The notes beneath the pieces are model-generated. The model ran no database searches. It saw only the letters and a list, made by a program, of their open reading frames with translations, and was not told the origin of the DNA. A program made the position numbers and the translations under genes. 64,000 bases of DNA, taken from Tannerella sp. Lineage in GTDB: Bacteria > Bacteroidota > Bacteroidia > Bacteroidales > Tannerellaceae. Below are positions 27,357-35,249 of the stretch, piece by piece; position 1 is the first letter of the stretch; every line of letters starts with the position of its first letter. Where the stretch lies: the NCBI GenBank assembly GCA_031285565.1, contig JAITVY010000035.1:186001-250000 (forward strand), given 5' to 3'.

Positions 27357-28397
27357 TCAATTTTCAACTTTCAATTCTCCACTATCATCATACCTCTCCT
27401 TCGCCAGCCTGAATTTCCACTTCATAAAATCAACCAATGATTGCGGAGATAATATTTTAATCGTATCTGCATAACCAAAAAACTCTCGCTGTAATTCCTG
27501 GTTAATAACAACCTCTATCTCAAAAATCATAGAACCATCGTCATGCGATTCGATTAATTGCTGGCTTTTATGAAAAGGCTTGGTTTGCACATACGGTGCA
27601 TTTTGCTTGTCTACCCAAAAACGCACTTTCTCTGCATGCAACCCTATATTTTTTGTCACACCTACTAAATCTTCGAAAAAAGTTTGAGGATCAAACAATG
27701 TATTTTCCCGGTAAGATTCACCGGAAGCCACTGCAACAGTATGAATCCGGTCTAATGCCAGATTCAACAATGCCTGGCTTCCCTTTTTGGCACCAAATAC
27801 AAACCAACGGTTACGATATTCTTTCAACAGGTAAGGATAATAAATAAACGTATTCGCAGAACGGGCTTTGAAAGAGCGATATTTTATATTCAATGCCTGT
27901 TTATTCACAATCGCATGGTAAATCGTATCCAGATGATTAAGCCCTTTCAGGCTTTCATTCTTTTCAAAATCAATCACCGGAATAGTCTTTTGCTTTGCCG
28001 AAGTAACATGGTCTTCAAGACGGCTCACAATATCTCCCATCCCCGAAAAATAAGAAAAACCTTTGAACTGGCGTAGAACTTCTACAGCCTCCGACATTGT
28101 TTTTAAATCCTGCTCCGACAAAGGAGTATTTGTTATACTATAATCCTCATCCTCATATTTGTAATACTTATTGTCATAAACCACAATAGGAGCATTATAA
28201 CCCAGTTTCTCACTACGCATCATTTGGATATCCATCTGGATCGTACGTTTGCTGATCCCTTTATCTATACCCTCATACTCATACAAAGCATCCGAACAAG
28301 CATCAATCAAATCCTCAAGTGTCCACTCCCTGTATTTATTCCGTAAACACGTATCAATTGTTTTATAACGGATTAATGCATTCCTGTTAGCCGGCAT
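27357..28397 (-). CDS. WYL-domain transcriptional regulator
   Basis: 346 aa. The N-terminus is a winged-HTH-like region (RNKYREWTLEDLIDACSDALYEYEGIDKGISKRTIQMDIQMMR). Residues ~160-250 form the WYL domain (ALNIKYRSFKARSANTFIYYPYLLKEYRNRWFVFGAKKG), followed by a WCX-like C-terminal extension (VRFWVDKQNAPYVQTKPFH, FFGYADTIKILSP). WYL domains sense nucleic-acid or nucleotide ligands and often control stress and phage-defence genes. It could also read through into the permease gene. The upstream region is truncated by the remnant described below, so original neighbours may be lost. Confidence 0.88.
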   Translation of the reverse strand: MPANRNALIRYKTIDTCLRNKYREWTLEDLIDACSDALYEYEGIDKGISKRTIQMDIQMMRSEKLGYNAPIVVYDNKYYKYEDEDYSITNTPLSEQDLKTMSEAVEVLRQFKGFSYFSGMGDIVSRLEDHVTSAKQKTIPVIDFEKNESLKGLNHLDTIYHAIVNKQALNIKYRSFKARSANTFIYYPYLLKEYRNRWFVFGAKKGSQALLNLALDRIHTVAVASGESYRENTLFDPQTFFEDLVGVTKNIGLHAEKVRFWVDKQNAPYVQTKPFHKSQQLIESHDDGSMIFEIEVVINQELQREFFGYADTIKILSPQSLVDFMKWKFRLAKERYDDSGELKVEN

Positions 28398-28428
28398 ATC
28401 TATATTCTTTTCTCTATTAAACTACTTC

Positions 28429-28436
28429 CAAAAATA
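28429..28436 (-). promoter_or_regulatory. -7 promoter element for the WYL regulator
   Basis: The complement is TATTTTTG, an exact TAnnTTTG match, 31 bp upstream of the WYL gene ATG. It overlaps the 5' flank of the truncated remnant. Confidence 0.5.
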
Positions 28437-28447
28437 CTAAAATATTA

Positions 28448-29131
28448 TGGGGTGGCAACTAAATTCAACATCCGGAATACTATTATCCGAATTGGAACAA
28501 TTACGGGCACACCCCAGGGTGGAGGGATAAACACCGCCCCATCTGGACCAAGCCGACCTACAAACCGGCTCAGAGACCTTCAAATAACATAACAAGACCT
28601 TCAAGCAGACCTCCGGCTACACGTCCTCCTATTGCGAAACCAGAAAGGGAGCCTTCTTCCAATAGGATAAGCGACAGAGGTACGGGGAACCCGGGACGAA
28701 GACCATCTATTACTGAACAAGAAAACAAACGTCCTTCCGGTACAATAAGAAATCCAACAACTGATAGAGTCACTCCCGGTCGAACCGGAAATGAGAATTC
28801 ATCAAGGGCGCCTCAACGACCTACCTCTCCATCTTTTACTACAAGAACTCCATCCGGACGCTCACCAGGAAATAGTTTAAACGAAAACGGAAGGCAAACT
28901 GAAGATAAACGGCGCGAAACACAGGAACGGCAAGAGCGCGAACGGCGCGAAGCGGAAACTAAACGCCGCGAAGCACAAGAACGAGAAGAACGTGAACGCA
29001 AGGAAGCAGAAAGCCGCAGGCAACGCGAAACACAGGAACGACAAGATCGAGAAAGAAGCGCCGCCAGCCAACGTCAATCCAGCGAAAGCTCAGGAAGAAG
29101 TGGCGGACGAAATCCTTCTACCCCTTGCTAA
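28448..29131 (+). pseudogene. 5'-truncated remnant of an Arg/Glu-rich secreted-type protein
   Basis: From 28463 a frame stays open for 222 codons to the TAA at 29129-29131, yet it has no ATG, GTG or TTG at all. One codon set upstream reads Trp-Gly-Gly-Asn and then TAA (28460), in the same low-complexity style as the following HPEYYYPNWNNYGHTPGW, so a nonsense change plus loss of the 5' part fits best. The middle is Pro/Arg/Ser-rich; residues ~140-205 are a charged helix of repeating RRE(T/A)QERQ units; it ends GRSGGRNPSTPC. Gene function is unknown. The WYL gene begins 50 bp upstream on the other strand and a dispersed repeat begins 71 bp downstream. Confidence 0.7.
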
Positions 29132-29201
29132 GGATATAATATAGTGTAAAAGTAGGATATCTTTATTTTCATAGCCATTTTTATTTCACTAAAACAGCTG
29201 G

Positions 29202-29422
29202 CATCCAAAACAACTGACATCCGACCTCGTGTGGTGAGCCATAAAACAAGTGATAGCAGTGTAAAAATCTATGCTGTTTAAAGCTCCATCAAAAGAAAGC
29301 ATCGTATTCCTTATTACTCTCTGGCGGAGCAAGTTCATAGATTTTAGCTGCTGAGCGCAGTTTTATGAGTGAAGCACACGAAGTCTTGAGTTTTGGTTAC
29401 TTTTGCGTCAAGACAAAGTGAC
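29202..29422. repeat. Dispersed intergenic repeat, copy 2
   Basis: Carries all landmarks of the copy at 10528-10720: ATCCAAAA, GACCTCGTGTGGTGAGCC, GGAGCAAGTT, TTTTAGC, GAGTGAAGCACAC, GTCTTG and an end hairpin (GTTACTTTTGCG...AGACAAAGTGAC). It sits between the truncated remnant and the end of a beta-helix gene, where rearrangement is evident. Confidence 0.75.
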
Positions 29423-29435
29423 ACTAAACTAACTG

Positions 29436-30551
29436 CTAATCACACCAGGTATAATTATCCGTTTCTTTAATATACCCCGTTTGTGTAGAACAGTTTGCCA
29501 CACGTTCTGGAAATTCATGATTATTTTTATTCGGACCTTCTAACGGCATATATACATCTTCAGACGTTCGTGCAACCATATACGATTCCCAGCCTTTCAA
29601 TGTATTCCGCATCAGGCGGATCCGTTTAGGATTTCTGTTAATGATTACCGCAGCGTTTTCAAATGTATTGTCAGCCACTTCAATATCAGCAGAGTAATCG
29701 TTTACAATACCTAGTCCCACTATATCCCCTTTGTAACCTATGATATCTTTGAATTCGTTGTGATGTATATTGACATTTTCAACCCACGATTTCCACGGAG
29801 GTGTATCATTCCAACCGGTTTCCGGCTCAATATCGATACCAAATCCAGGTTCTACTCCGCCGATACTGCAAATTTTATTCTTGGCAATTTCCACGCCGGA
29901 CACATGTACAATAGCGATGCCATGCATCCATGAATTAGATATATCACAATTAAGAATCTTTATATTTTTATTCAACCGCCTTTCGTTCGGTCCAATATAT
30001 CCATATCCTATATAGATAACGCTTCCTGCGAATAGTTCCATTTTCAGACCATCAATGGTGATATTGCGTGAACATATAATATCAATGGCGCAACTACCGC
30101 TATGTTTCTCTTCAGGACTACTGTAATCACCTCTGTCACCAATCAGATGTCCGCCCTTAATCGTCACATTCTCTACCTGATCAATCCGGAACAGTTTAGC
30201 TGATTGACCATTAGTAGACTCCACATACAATTTTACACCTGTCAAATCCAACGTAATATTATTAGGCATAAACAAACCATTCCAATCTTTATATCCATCA
30301 CTGCCGGTACAGCGTATCAGGTAATCACCCGGGTTCAGCTTTACACGAGTATACCCTTCCACCTTTGCCTGCTCAATAGCGTTATTAATACCGTCAGTTG
30401 TCTGGCGGGCATTCGATTTATTGGATGATATGCCGAAAGTTGTATTATTGATAACATATACCTTACCCGAATTTGAACCATTGTCATCATCCTTTGAACA
30501 GGAAGATAAGAAGAGAAACCATATCAATATGAGTATACCACTATTTTTCAT
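29436..30551 (-). CDS. Right-handed parallel beta-helix lipoprotein
   Basis: 371 aa, SPII signal (IWFLFLSSCSKDDD). The start VYVINNTTFGISSNKSNARQTTDGINNAIEQA is the N-terminal phrase of pectate-lyase-superfamily proteins (tandem substitution of pectin-type substrates with TT.GIN.AI..A), followed by beta-helix turns (VTIKGGHLIGDRG, ITIDGLKMEL, IKILNCDISNSWMHGIAI, VEIAKNKI). Probably cell-surface or periplasmic and acting on a polysaccharide, as lyase, hydrolase or binding protein; catalytic residues cannot be assigned. It is a tandem paralogue of the next gene (51 bp apart, same strand). Confidence 0.8.
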   Translation of the reverse strand: MKNSGILILIWFLFLSSCSKDDDNGSNSGKVYVINNTTFGISSNKSNARQTTDGINNAIEQAKVEGYTRVKLNPGDYLIRCTGSDGYKDWNGLFMPNNITLDLTGVKLYVESTNGQSAKLFRIDQVENVTIKGGHLIGDRGDYSSPEEKHSGSCAIDIICSRNITIDGLKMELFAGSVIYIGYGYIGPNERRLNKNIKILNCDISNSWMHGIAIVHVSGVEIAKNKICSIGGVEPGFGIDIEPETGWNDTPPWKSWVENVNIHHNEFKDIIGYKGDIVGLGIVNDYSADIEVADNTFENAAVIINRNPKRIRLMRNTLKGWESYMVARTSEDVYMPLEGPNKNNHEFPERVANCSTQTGYIKETDNYTWCD

Positions 30552-30601
30552 ACACCATTAATTTTGAACTTTAAACCCGGAACTTTGAACTCTTCTAAGC
30601 A

Positions 30602-31645
30602 TTAGTCGCAGGAAAAACTTCCTGTTTTTGTTGACAAATCCGTCACCTTTAAACATTCGTTCTTATTTTCACCTTCAGTGGGAACACAAATATCCACACT
30701 TCCATCAGCTATATAAATAGTGCCATTGTCTGTAAGAATATTCTTCTGAAGACGTACCCGCTCAGGTGAAACACAAAAAATGCCCATATTCTCTATCTGG
30801 TTTTCATAAACTTCAATATCGTTACCATTCCACAACCGCATCGAACCGTTTGTGCAATTTTTGAATCTATTGTGATAGATTTTAACGTCCTCTACAATAC
30901 TTTGCCAGGCGTCATTAGGATTTATATCAATAGCATATTGGTTCCCGCCACCAAGTATATCATGAAAGTTATTATTCGAAATCTCAATCCCTTTTGCCTG
31001 AATAACATGAATGCCTTGCCTACCACAATCAGAGATATCACATCCCGTAACCAATACATTTTTAGATGGGAACCTACCGTAAAAGATCATATATATATAC
31101 GTGGTAAATACAATACCATCGCCCGTCATTCCCTCTATTTTCACGTCTTTGATTGTCACATTTCTTGACGCTATCACTTGTATTCCATATCCTTGGATAT
31201 GGTTTTTGTCGTGTTGGGCACGGTCGCCAATTAAATGTCCACCGATGACAGTAGCATTTTCAACATGATCAATTTGTATCAGGGCATAGTGATTGGAACT
31301 ATTAGGTTCCACATACAACCGTGCATCTCCCAGATCCAACGTCATATTAGTCGGAACAAATATACCATTCACCGGATACCTATCACTTTGACCAACACAA
31401 TATATCAGATAATCACCTTCAGTCAGCTTCACGATGTTATATCCATCCGCTTTAGCCTGTTCAATCGCCTTATTAATACCATCAGTAGTTGCCCTAGCAT
31501 TAGTTTTATTCGCAAAAATACCGAAATCATTGTTACGAATCACATACACATTTTCCGAAGTAGAATTCGTATCTATATCTGTTTCCTTAGAGCATGAAAA
31601 GGTTAACAGAAGCGCCAGTACTAAAAACACATAGTAATGTTTCAT
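30602..31645 (-). CDS. Right-handed parallel beta-helix lipoprotein, tandem paralogue
   Basis: 347 aa, SPII signal (LALLLTFSCSKET). It shares with its neighbour the order VYVIRNNDFGIFANKTNARATTDGINKAIEQAKADGY, GDYLIYCVG, ATVIGGHLIGDRAQHD, VTIKDVKIEG and VLVTGCDISDCGRQGIHV, and a C-terminal THR-GLU-GENKNE phrase (PTEGENKNE vs PLEGPNKNN). The pair arose by duplication. A 38-bp fragment closely matching the VLVTGCDISDC region lies at 33662-33699, so the array was once longer. Substrate unknown. Confidence 0.8.
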   Translation of the reverse strand: MKHYYVFLVLALLLTFSCSKETDIDTNSTSENVYVIRNNDFGIFANKTNARATTDGINKAIEQAKADGYNIVKLTEGDYLIYCVGQSDRYPVNGIFVPTNMTLDLGDARLYVEPNSSNHYALIQIDHVENATVIGGHLIGDRAQHDKNHIQGYGIQVIASRNVTIKDVKIEGMTGDGIVFTTYIYMIFYGRFPSKNVLVTGCDISDCGRQGIHVIQAKGIEISNNNFHDILGGGNQYAIDINPNDAWQSIVEDVKIYHNRFKNCTNGSMRLWNGNDIEVYENQIENMGIFCVSPERVRLQKNILTDNGTIYIADGSVDICVPTEGENKNECLKVTDLSTKTGSFSCD

Positions 31646-32159
31646 TATAATTATAGATATTTTACTGGTTTAAATTTAATCACCTTAAAGGTATCAAAGA
31701 AATATGCAGTCCATCAATATAAACATTCAGAAATACAGACTTCTTATTCAACAAAAATAATAAAATAATCGCAATTCTTTTAAGAAAAATATGTTTTCTT
31801 AAAGACTATACCTTTATGCCATAGACCCTCTATTTACATCCTTTACTCTAACCTTACCTTCTCTAGCTCTAATATCAAACAAAATCAAATCTAAGACTAC
31901 AAATGTGGCTTTTGATTTTTATTTCGTTATTGATTCAGATTTTATGCGTTTCAGAAACAGAGATAATATGGTAGATATATAATATACAATTAAAAGAATT
32001 AGTTTATTAGTCGACAAATATTTATGCAAACTCCTTTTATATTTGGATCAAATGAATATTTGATAAAATGTTGCACACAAAAATAATTTGTTTTTTTATT
32101 ACGTATATTAAATAATATTATTAAATTTGCAATTATTTACAATTTAATATTTTAATTTT
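31646..32159. other. AT-rich intergenic region with no gene
   Basis: This 514-bp gap separates divergent genes and is much more AT-rich than the beta-helix genes on its left. I see no ORF, hairpin or repeat of note apart from the -7 box near its right end. Confidence 0.6.
32122..32129 (+). promoter_or_regulatory. -7 promoter element for the C10 protease gene
   Basis: TAAATTTG is an exact TAnnTTTG match, 31 bp before the ATG, in a long AT-rich stretch. Confidence 0.5.
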
Positions 32160-33497
32160 ATGAAACACTTAAATTTTAAAATTTTCACTTTGTTAATTTG
32201 CACATCTATTTTTTTATTTTCATGTAATAAAGACGATTTATTTGAGGCCAAATATGAAATTAATAAAATCTCAAAATCAGCAAATTACAGACCAAAACTA
32301 ACTGAAGATGAAGCCATAAAAAATCTTCAATCATTTCTAAATGAATTAGATCAATCTTCAGAAGGATCTATTTCTACAAGAAACAAACCAGAAAGAATCA
32401 TAGATGATGTTCAGGTAATAGGAAAAAAAGTAGAATTAGTGGCCAATAATGACAAATCAAATTTAAGGAACTTATCATCAACCATTCAAATGGATACAAT
32501 TTTATACCTTATTAATTTTGAAGATGCCGGAGGCTTTGCTATAGTATCTGCGGATGAGCGTTCAAATAAGATTTATGCAATAATTGATGAAGGTGCGCTC
32601 GATATCAATGATATAGACAAGGTAGATAACCCTGGTTTTAATATGTTCATGGAAAATGCCATAGCAAAAGAATTAAGCACTATTGAAACTTATGATTCAA
32701 ATAATGAAGATAAGCTTACTTTGCGATCAAACCCATATGTCACAGGGCACAAATTATCGCCTCGATTAAAGACAAAATGGGGGCAAGATGAACCATATAA
32801 TAAATTTAGCTCCAATGGAGTTACTGGATGTGTTCCAACAGCTATCGCTCAAATATTTTCATATTACTGTCCTATAAATAATGTAAACTATGATGATAAT
32901 GGGGTTAAACGTTCTTCAGATCTAAACTGGAATAACATATTGTCAGATTGTGAAAATTCTTATGTTTTTTATGGAGCACTTACTAACAATGGAGCTCCTC
33001 AGTCATCATTGCAAGTTGCGCATTTGATGCGTTATATTGGAATAGGTATTGGAGCTTATTATGATGATTATGGAGAAACAAGTGCTAGTTCAATAAAGGC
33101 TATTTCCTGGCTTAGAAATAGCGTTGGATTCTCAAAATCTATGAAACTGGTAGATTATGATGCTGAGGCTGCATATAATGCATTAACTGAAGGAAATCTT
33201 ATTTATGTGAGTGGGTCCTCTGGTGGTGCCACTGGGCATGCCTGGGTAGGAGATGGCATGTTTCTATTAAGATATGTAACAATGGTTGGTAATGGTGAAC
33301 CTATACCCCCTACTTATGAATATTATTTACATTGCAATTGGGGTTGGAATGGACGTTGTGATGGATATTATTTAGATTTTGATCTTTCTACTGGTGCTCC
33401 AGAAGAAGATATAGTCAATCCAGAATATATTGACAGACCTGGGTCTGTCAATACTAATTATAATACAGCAAAAAGAATGGCAATAGTCCAAAGATAA
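32160..33497 (+). CDS. C10-family (streptopain-like) cysteine protease lipoprotein
   Basis: 445 aa. SPII signal (LICTSIFLFSCNK, Cys22), a pro-domain (~25-190) with the inhibitory-fold phrase TILYLINFEDAGGFAIVSADER, then the catalytic domain: nucleophile Cys224 in VTGCVPTAIAQI, His360 in GATGHAWVGDG and the CNWGWNG phrase. These are the SpeB/interpain family hallmarks: secreted papain-fold proteases made as zymogens. Related enzymes are found in Bacteroides and Prevotella. The gene is much richer in A and T than its neighbours (LNFKIFTLL..NKDDLFEAKYEINK), with AT-rich flanks on both sides, which points to recent acquisition. Confidence 0.92.
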   Translation: MKHLNFKIFTLLICTSIFLFSCNKDDLFEAKYEINKISKSANYRPKLTEDEAIKNLQSFLNELDQSSEGSISTRNKPERIIDDVQVIGKKVELVANNDKSNLRNLSSTIQMDTILYLINFEDAGGFAIVSADERSNKIYAIIDEGALDINDIDKVDNPGFNMFMENAIAKELSTIETYDSNNEDKLTLRSNPYVTGHKLSPRLKTKWGQDEPYNKFSSNGVTGCVPTAIAQIFSYYCPINNVNYDDNGVKRSSDLNWNNILSDCENSYVFYGALTNNGAPQSSLQVAHLMRYIGIGIGAYYDDYGETSASSIKAISWLRNSVGFSKSMKLVDYDAEAAYNALTEGNLIYVSGSSGGATGHAWVGDGMFLLRYVTMVGNGEPIPPTYEYYLHCNWGWNGRCDGYYLDFDLSTGAPEEDIVNPEYIDRPGSVNTNYNTAKRMAIVQR

Positions 33498-33661
33498 AGG
33501 ATTAAAAAAAATATTATATATTAAGTATATTATATATTTTTTGTGTAAGTATTTATCATAGCAGCCTAGATAGTATATAAATAAAGTATACACTTTTTCG
33601 TATGCTTTATTTATATGCAACATCTCGTTAAAAATTCGTTTACAGATATACGATAATTTCA

Positions 33662-33699
33662 ACAATCAGAGATGTCGCATCTTGTAACCAGCACATTTT
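33662..33699 (-). pseudogene. Fragment of a third beta-helix gene
   Basis: The complement encodes NVLVTRCDISDC and then a stop; the 347-aa gene has NVLVTGCDISDC at the equivalent place (31025-31062), with about 31 of 38 bases identical. No further similarity is seen on either side. It is a decayed remnant of the beta-helix array, cut off by the AT-rich protease segment. Confidence 0.65.
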
Positions 33700-33775
33700 A
33701 TTATAGTTAATAATTTTCAATCTATTTTCCAAAAAACAAGAAAAATAATTCAATCTGACATCTGAGTAGCTTTAA

Positions 33776-34993
33776 TTAGTATAGACTTATTAGTTCTTTT
33801 GCCTTATAGAAAGCTTCACTAAAACCACGTTCAAGAATCTTTCCTTCAGGAGATATAAAAATAAAAAAAGGTAAACCGCCAAATGCATAATCAAGCGCTA
33901 TCTGCTCGTTATCATTCTTGCTTTCAACATCCGGCCATGGATGAGAAGTCATGCTACCCAATGCAGGTTTTAATGCAATATCCATGATCTTTTCCGAAGG
34001 ATCTGTTTTTTCATACAACTCCTTAAGCAAATTCAAATCCTCTATAGTTATACCTATCACTTTTACCCTGTCGTTATTTTCTGTATAAAAGGAAGTGACC
34101 TCCGGGTCCATCATTAAAGAACCCGGACATAACCCAAAATGATAAATCAACAAATAATATCCTGAATAATCATTCAGAGACGCCTGTTGTCCATCTACTG
34201 TCTGTAGAGTGAAATCAGGTGCATCATTACCGGGAGCAAGTTTGACTATATTATCAATTTCACGTTTCAGCATCAGACCAAAATAACTCTGTTGTGCTTC
34301 TTTATTTATGCTCGTGTAATATGATTCTAATTCTTCCAATGGCGAAAAATTTACCTGCTGAAGCATATCTATAATATTCAGAACTGAAGAAGGCTCTTCT
34401 TTCATAAATTCGTCTTTTAATTCCGACAGTTTTTCACGATCCGTTCTATTATTCTGATTAAAGGTGTTATACTTATTACTAAACTCATTATATTTCAATG
34501 TGTCACCAGACAATCTTGCTTCTTGAGCAAGTCGCCAGTATAAAGCGCTTTCTATACCTAACTTATTCTCTAACGAATTTATTTTTTGAACATAGACATT
34601 GTCATAGACTCCTCCTTCTATCTGACAAAAATAAATATTTTCTGCTGTTCCTTGTATTAAGATCTCCCCACCATTAATATAAAGTGTAAGTCCTCTTTTG
34701 GGCAAAAGAACTTCCTCTCCGGATAATGGCTTATATGAGATGAGAAAATACTTGCTATGGTCAATAGAACCTTCATAAGAGAATTTGTTATCTTCTTCCA
34801 CGATCACATTAAAAGCCGGTTCCAAATCAAATCTCGGGAAGATTACGTTCTCAAAACAAATCGTATCACCTTTAGATAAACCTTCTATTTGTGCTTTTAT
34901 CGTGTAATTACAAAAACTTTGATTTAGGGCATTCACGGGCAAAACAATCCAGCTACATAGAATAACAAATAGAGAAGAAATCAGGTATTTCAT
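33776..34993 (-). CDS. TlpA/AhpC-like thioredoxin-fold exported protein
   Basis: 405 aa. SPI signal (FVILCSWIVLPVNALNQ). Residues ~28-120 resemble the DUF4369 beta domain (YTIKAQIEGLSKGDTICFEN..FSYEGSIDHSKYFLISY), then a helical linker, and residues ~255-405 a thioredoxin fold (GNDAPDFTLQTVDGQQASLNDYSGYYLLIYHFG, then VKVIGITIED and GLPFFIFISPEGKILERGF). At the place of the redox CxxC there is LCPGSL with only Cys289, so it cannot act as an ordinary dithiol reductase. Peroxiredoxin-like or purely structural roles are possible. Stands alone between the protease region and the PUL. Confidence 0.8.
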   Translation of the reverse strand: MKYLISSLFVILCSWIVLPVNALNQSFCNYTIKAQIEGLSKGDTICFENVIFPRFDLEPAFNVIVEEDNKFSYEGSIDHSKYFLISYKPLSGEEVLLPKRGLTLYINGGEILIQGTAENIYFCQIEGGVYDNVYVQKINSLENKLGIESALYWRLAQEARLSGDTLKYNEFSNKYNTFNQNNRTDREKLSELKDEFMKEEPSSVLNIIDMLQQVNFSPLEELESYYTSINKEAQQSYFGLMLKREIDNIVKLAPGNDAPDFTLQTVDGQQASLNDYSGYYLLIYHFGLCPGSLMMDPEVTSFYTENNDRVKVIGITIEDLNLLKELYEKTDPSEKIMDIALKPALGSMTSHPWPDVESKNDNEQIALDYAFGGLPFFIFISPEGKILERGFSEAFYKAKELISLY

Positions 34994-35185
34994 TTTTTAT
35001 GTTTTGTTTTGAAAGAACAAATTTAAATAAAAAAAGGCACTTTTAATATGCCGTCCCATAAAAATCAAAAACCAACCGTTCTAAAGATAGTCAACGTGTT
35101 TGAAGTACACATGTTTAATTAAAAGACTTATCATTATAAGAACAGTATGATGAGAGTTTTGATGATTCAGTTTTTTATAACAAAA

Positions 35186-35229
35186 GCATGGATTTCGCAG
35201 AGTATAATGCTCCTATGCGAAATCCATGC
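35186..35229. terminator. Strong bidirectional terminator at the PUL end
   Basis: A perfect 14-bp stem, GCATGGATTTCGCA with its complement at 35216-35229, and a 16-nt loop. T-runs flank it on both strands (GATTTTTTAAC on the right; TTTTG on the minus side). It lies 20 bp beyond the end of the DUF5107-TPR gene and would stop the long minus-strand PUL transcript. Confidence 0.85.
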
Positions 35230-35249
35230 CTGATGATTTTTTAACGATT

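Noticed and set aside
28447..28530. Short ORF MGWQLNSTSGIL... at 28447
   Set aside because: It ends after 27 codons and is out of frame with the long remnant; a chance frame.
28570..29077. Minus-strand reading frames opposite the Arg/Glu-rich remnant
   Set aside because: They are overlapping low-complexity frames (Ser/Arg/Phe/Leu-rich) that mirror the repetitive plus-strand codons; no signal, domain or promoter supports them.
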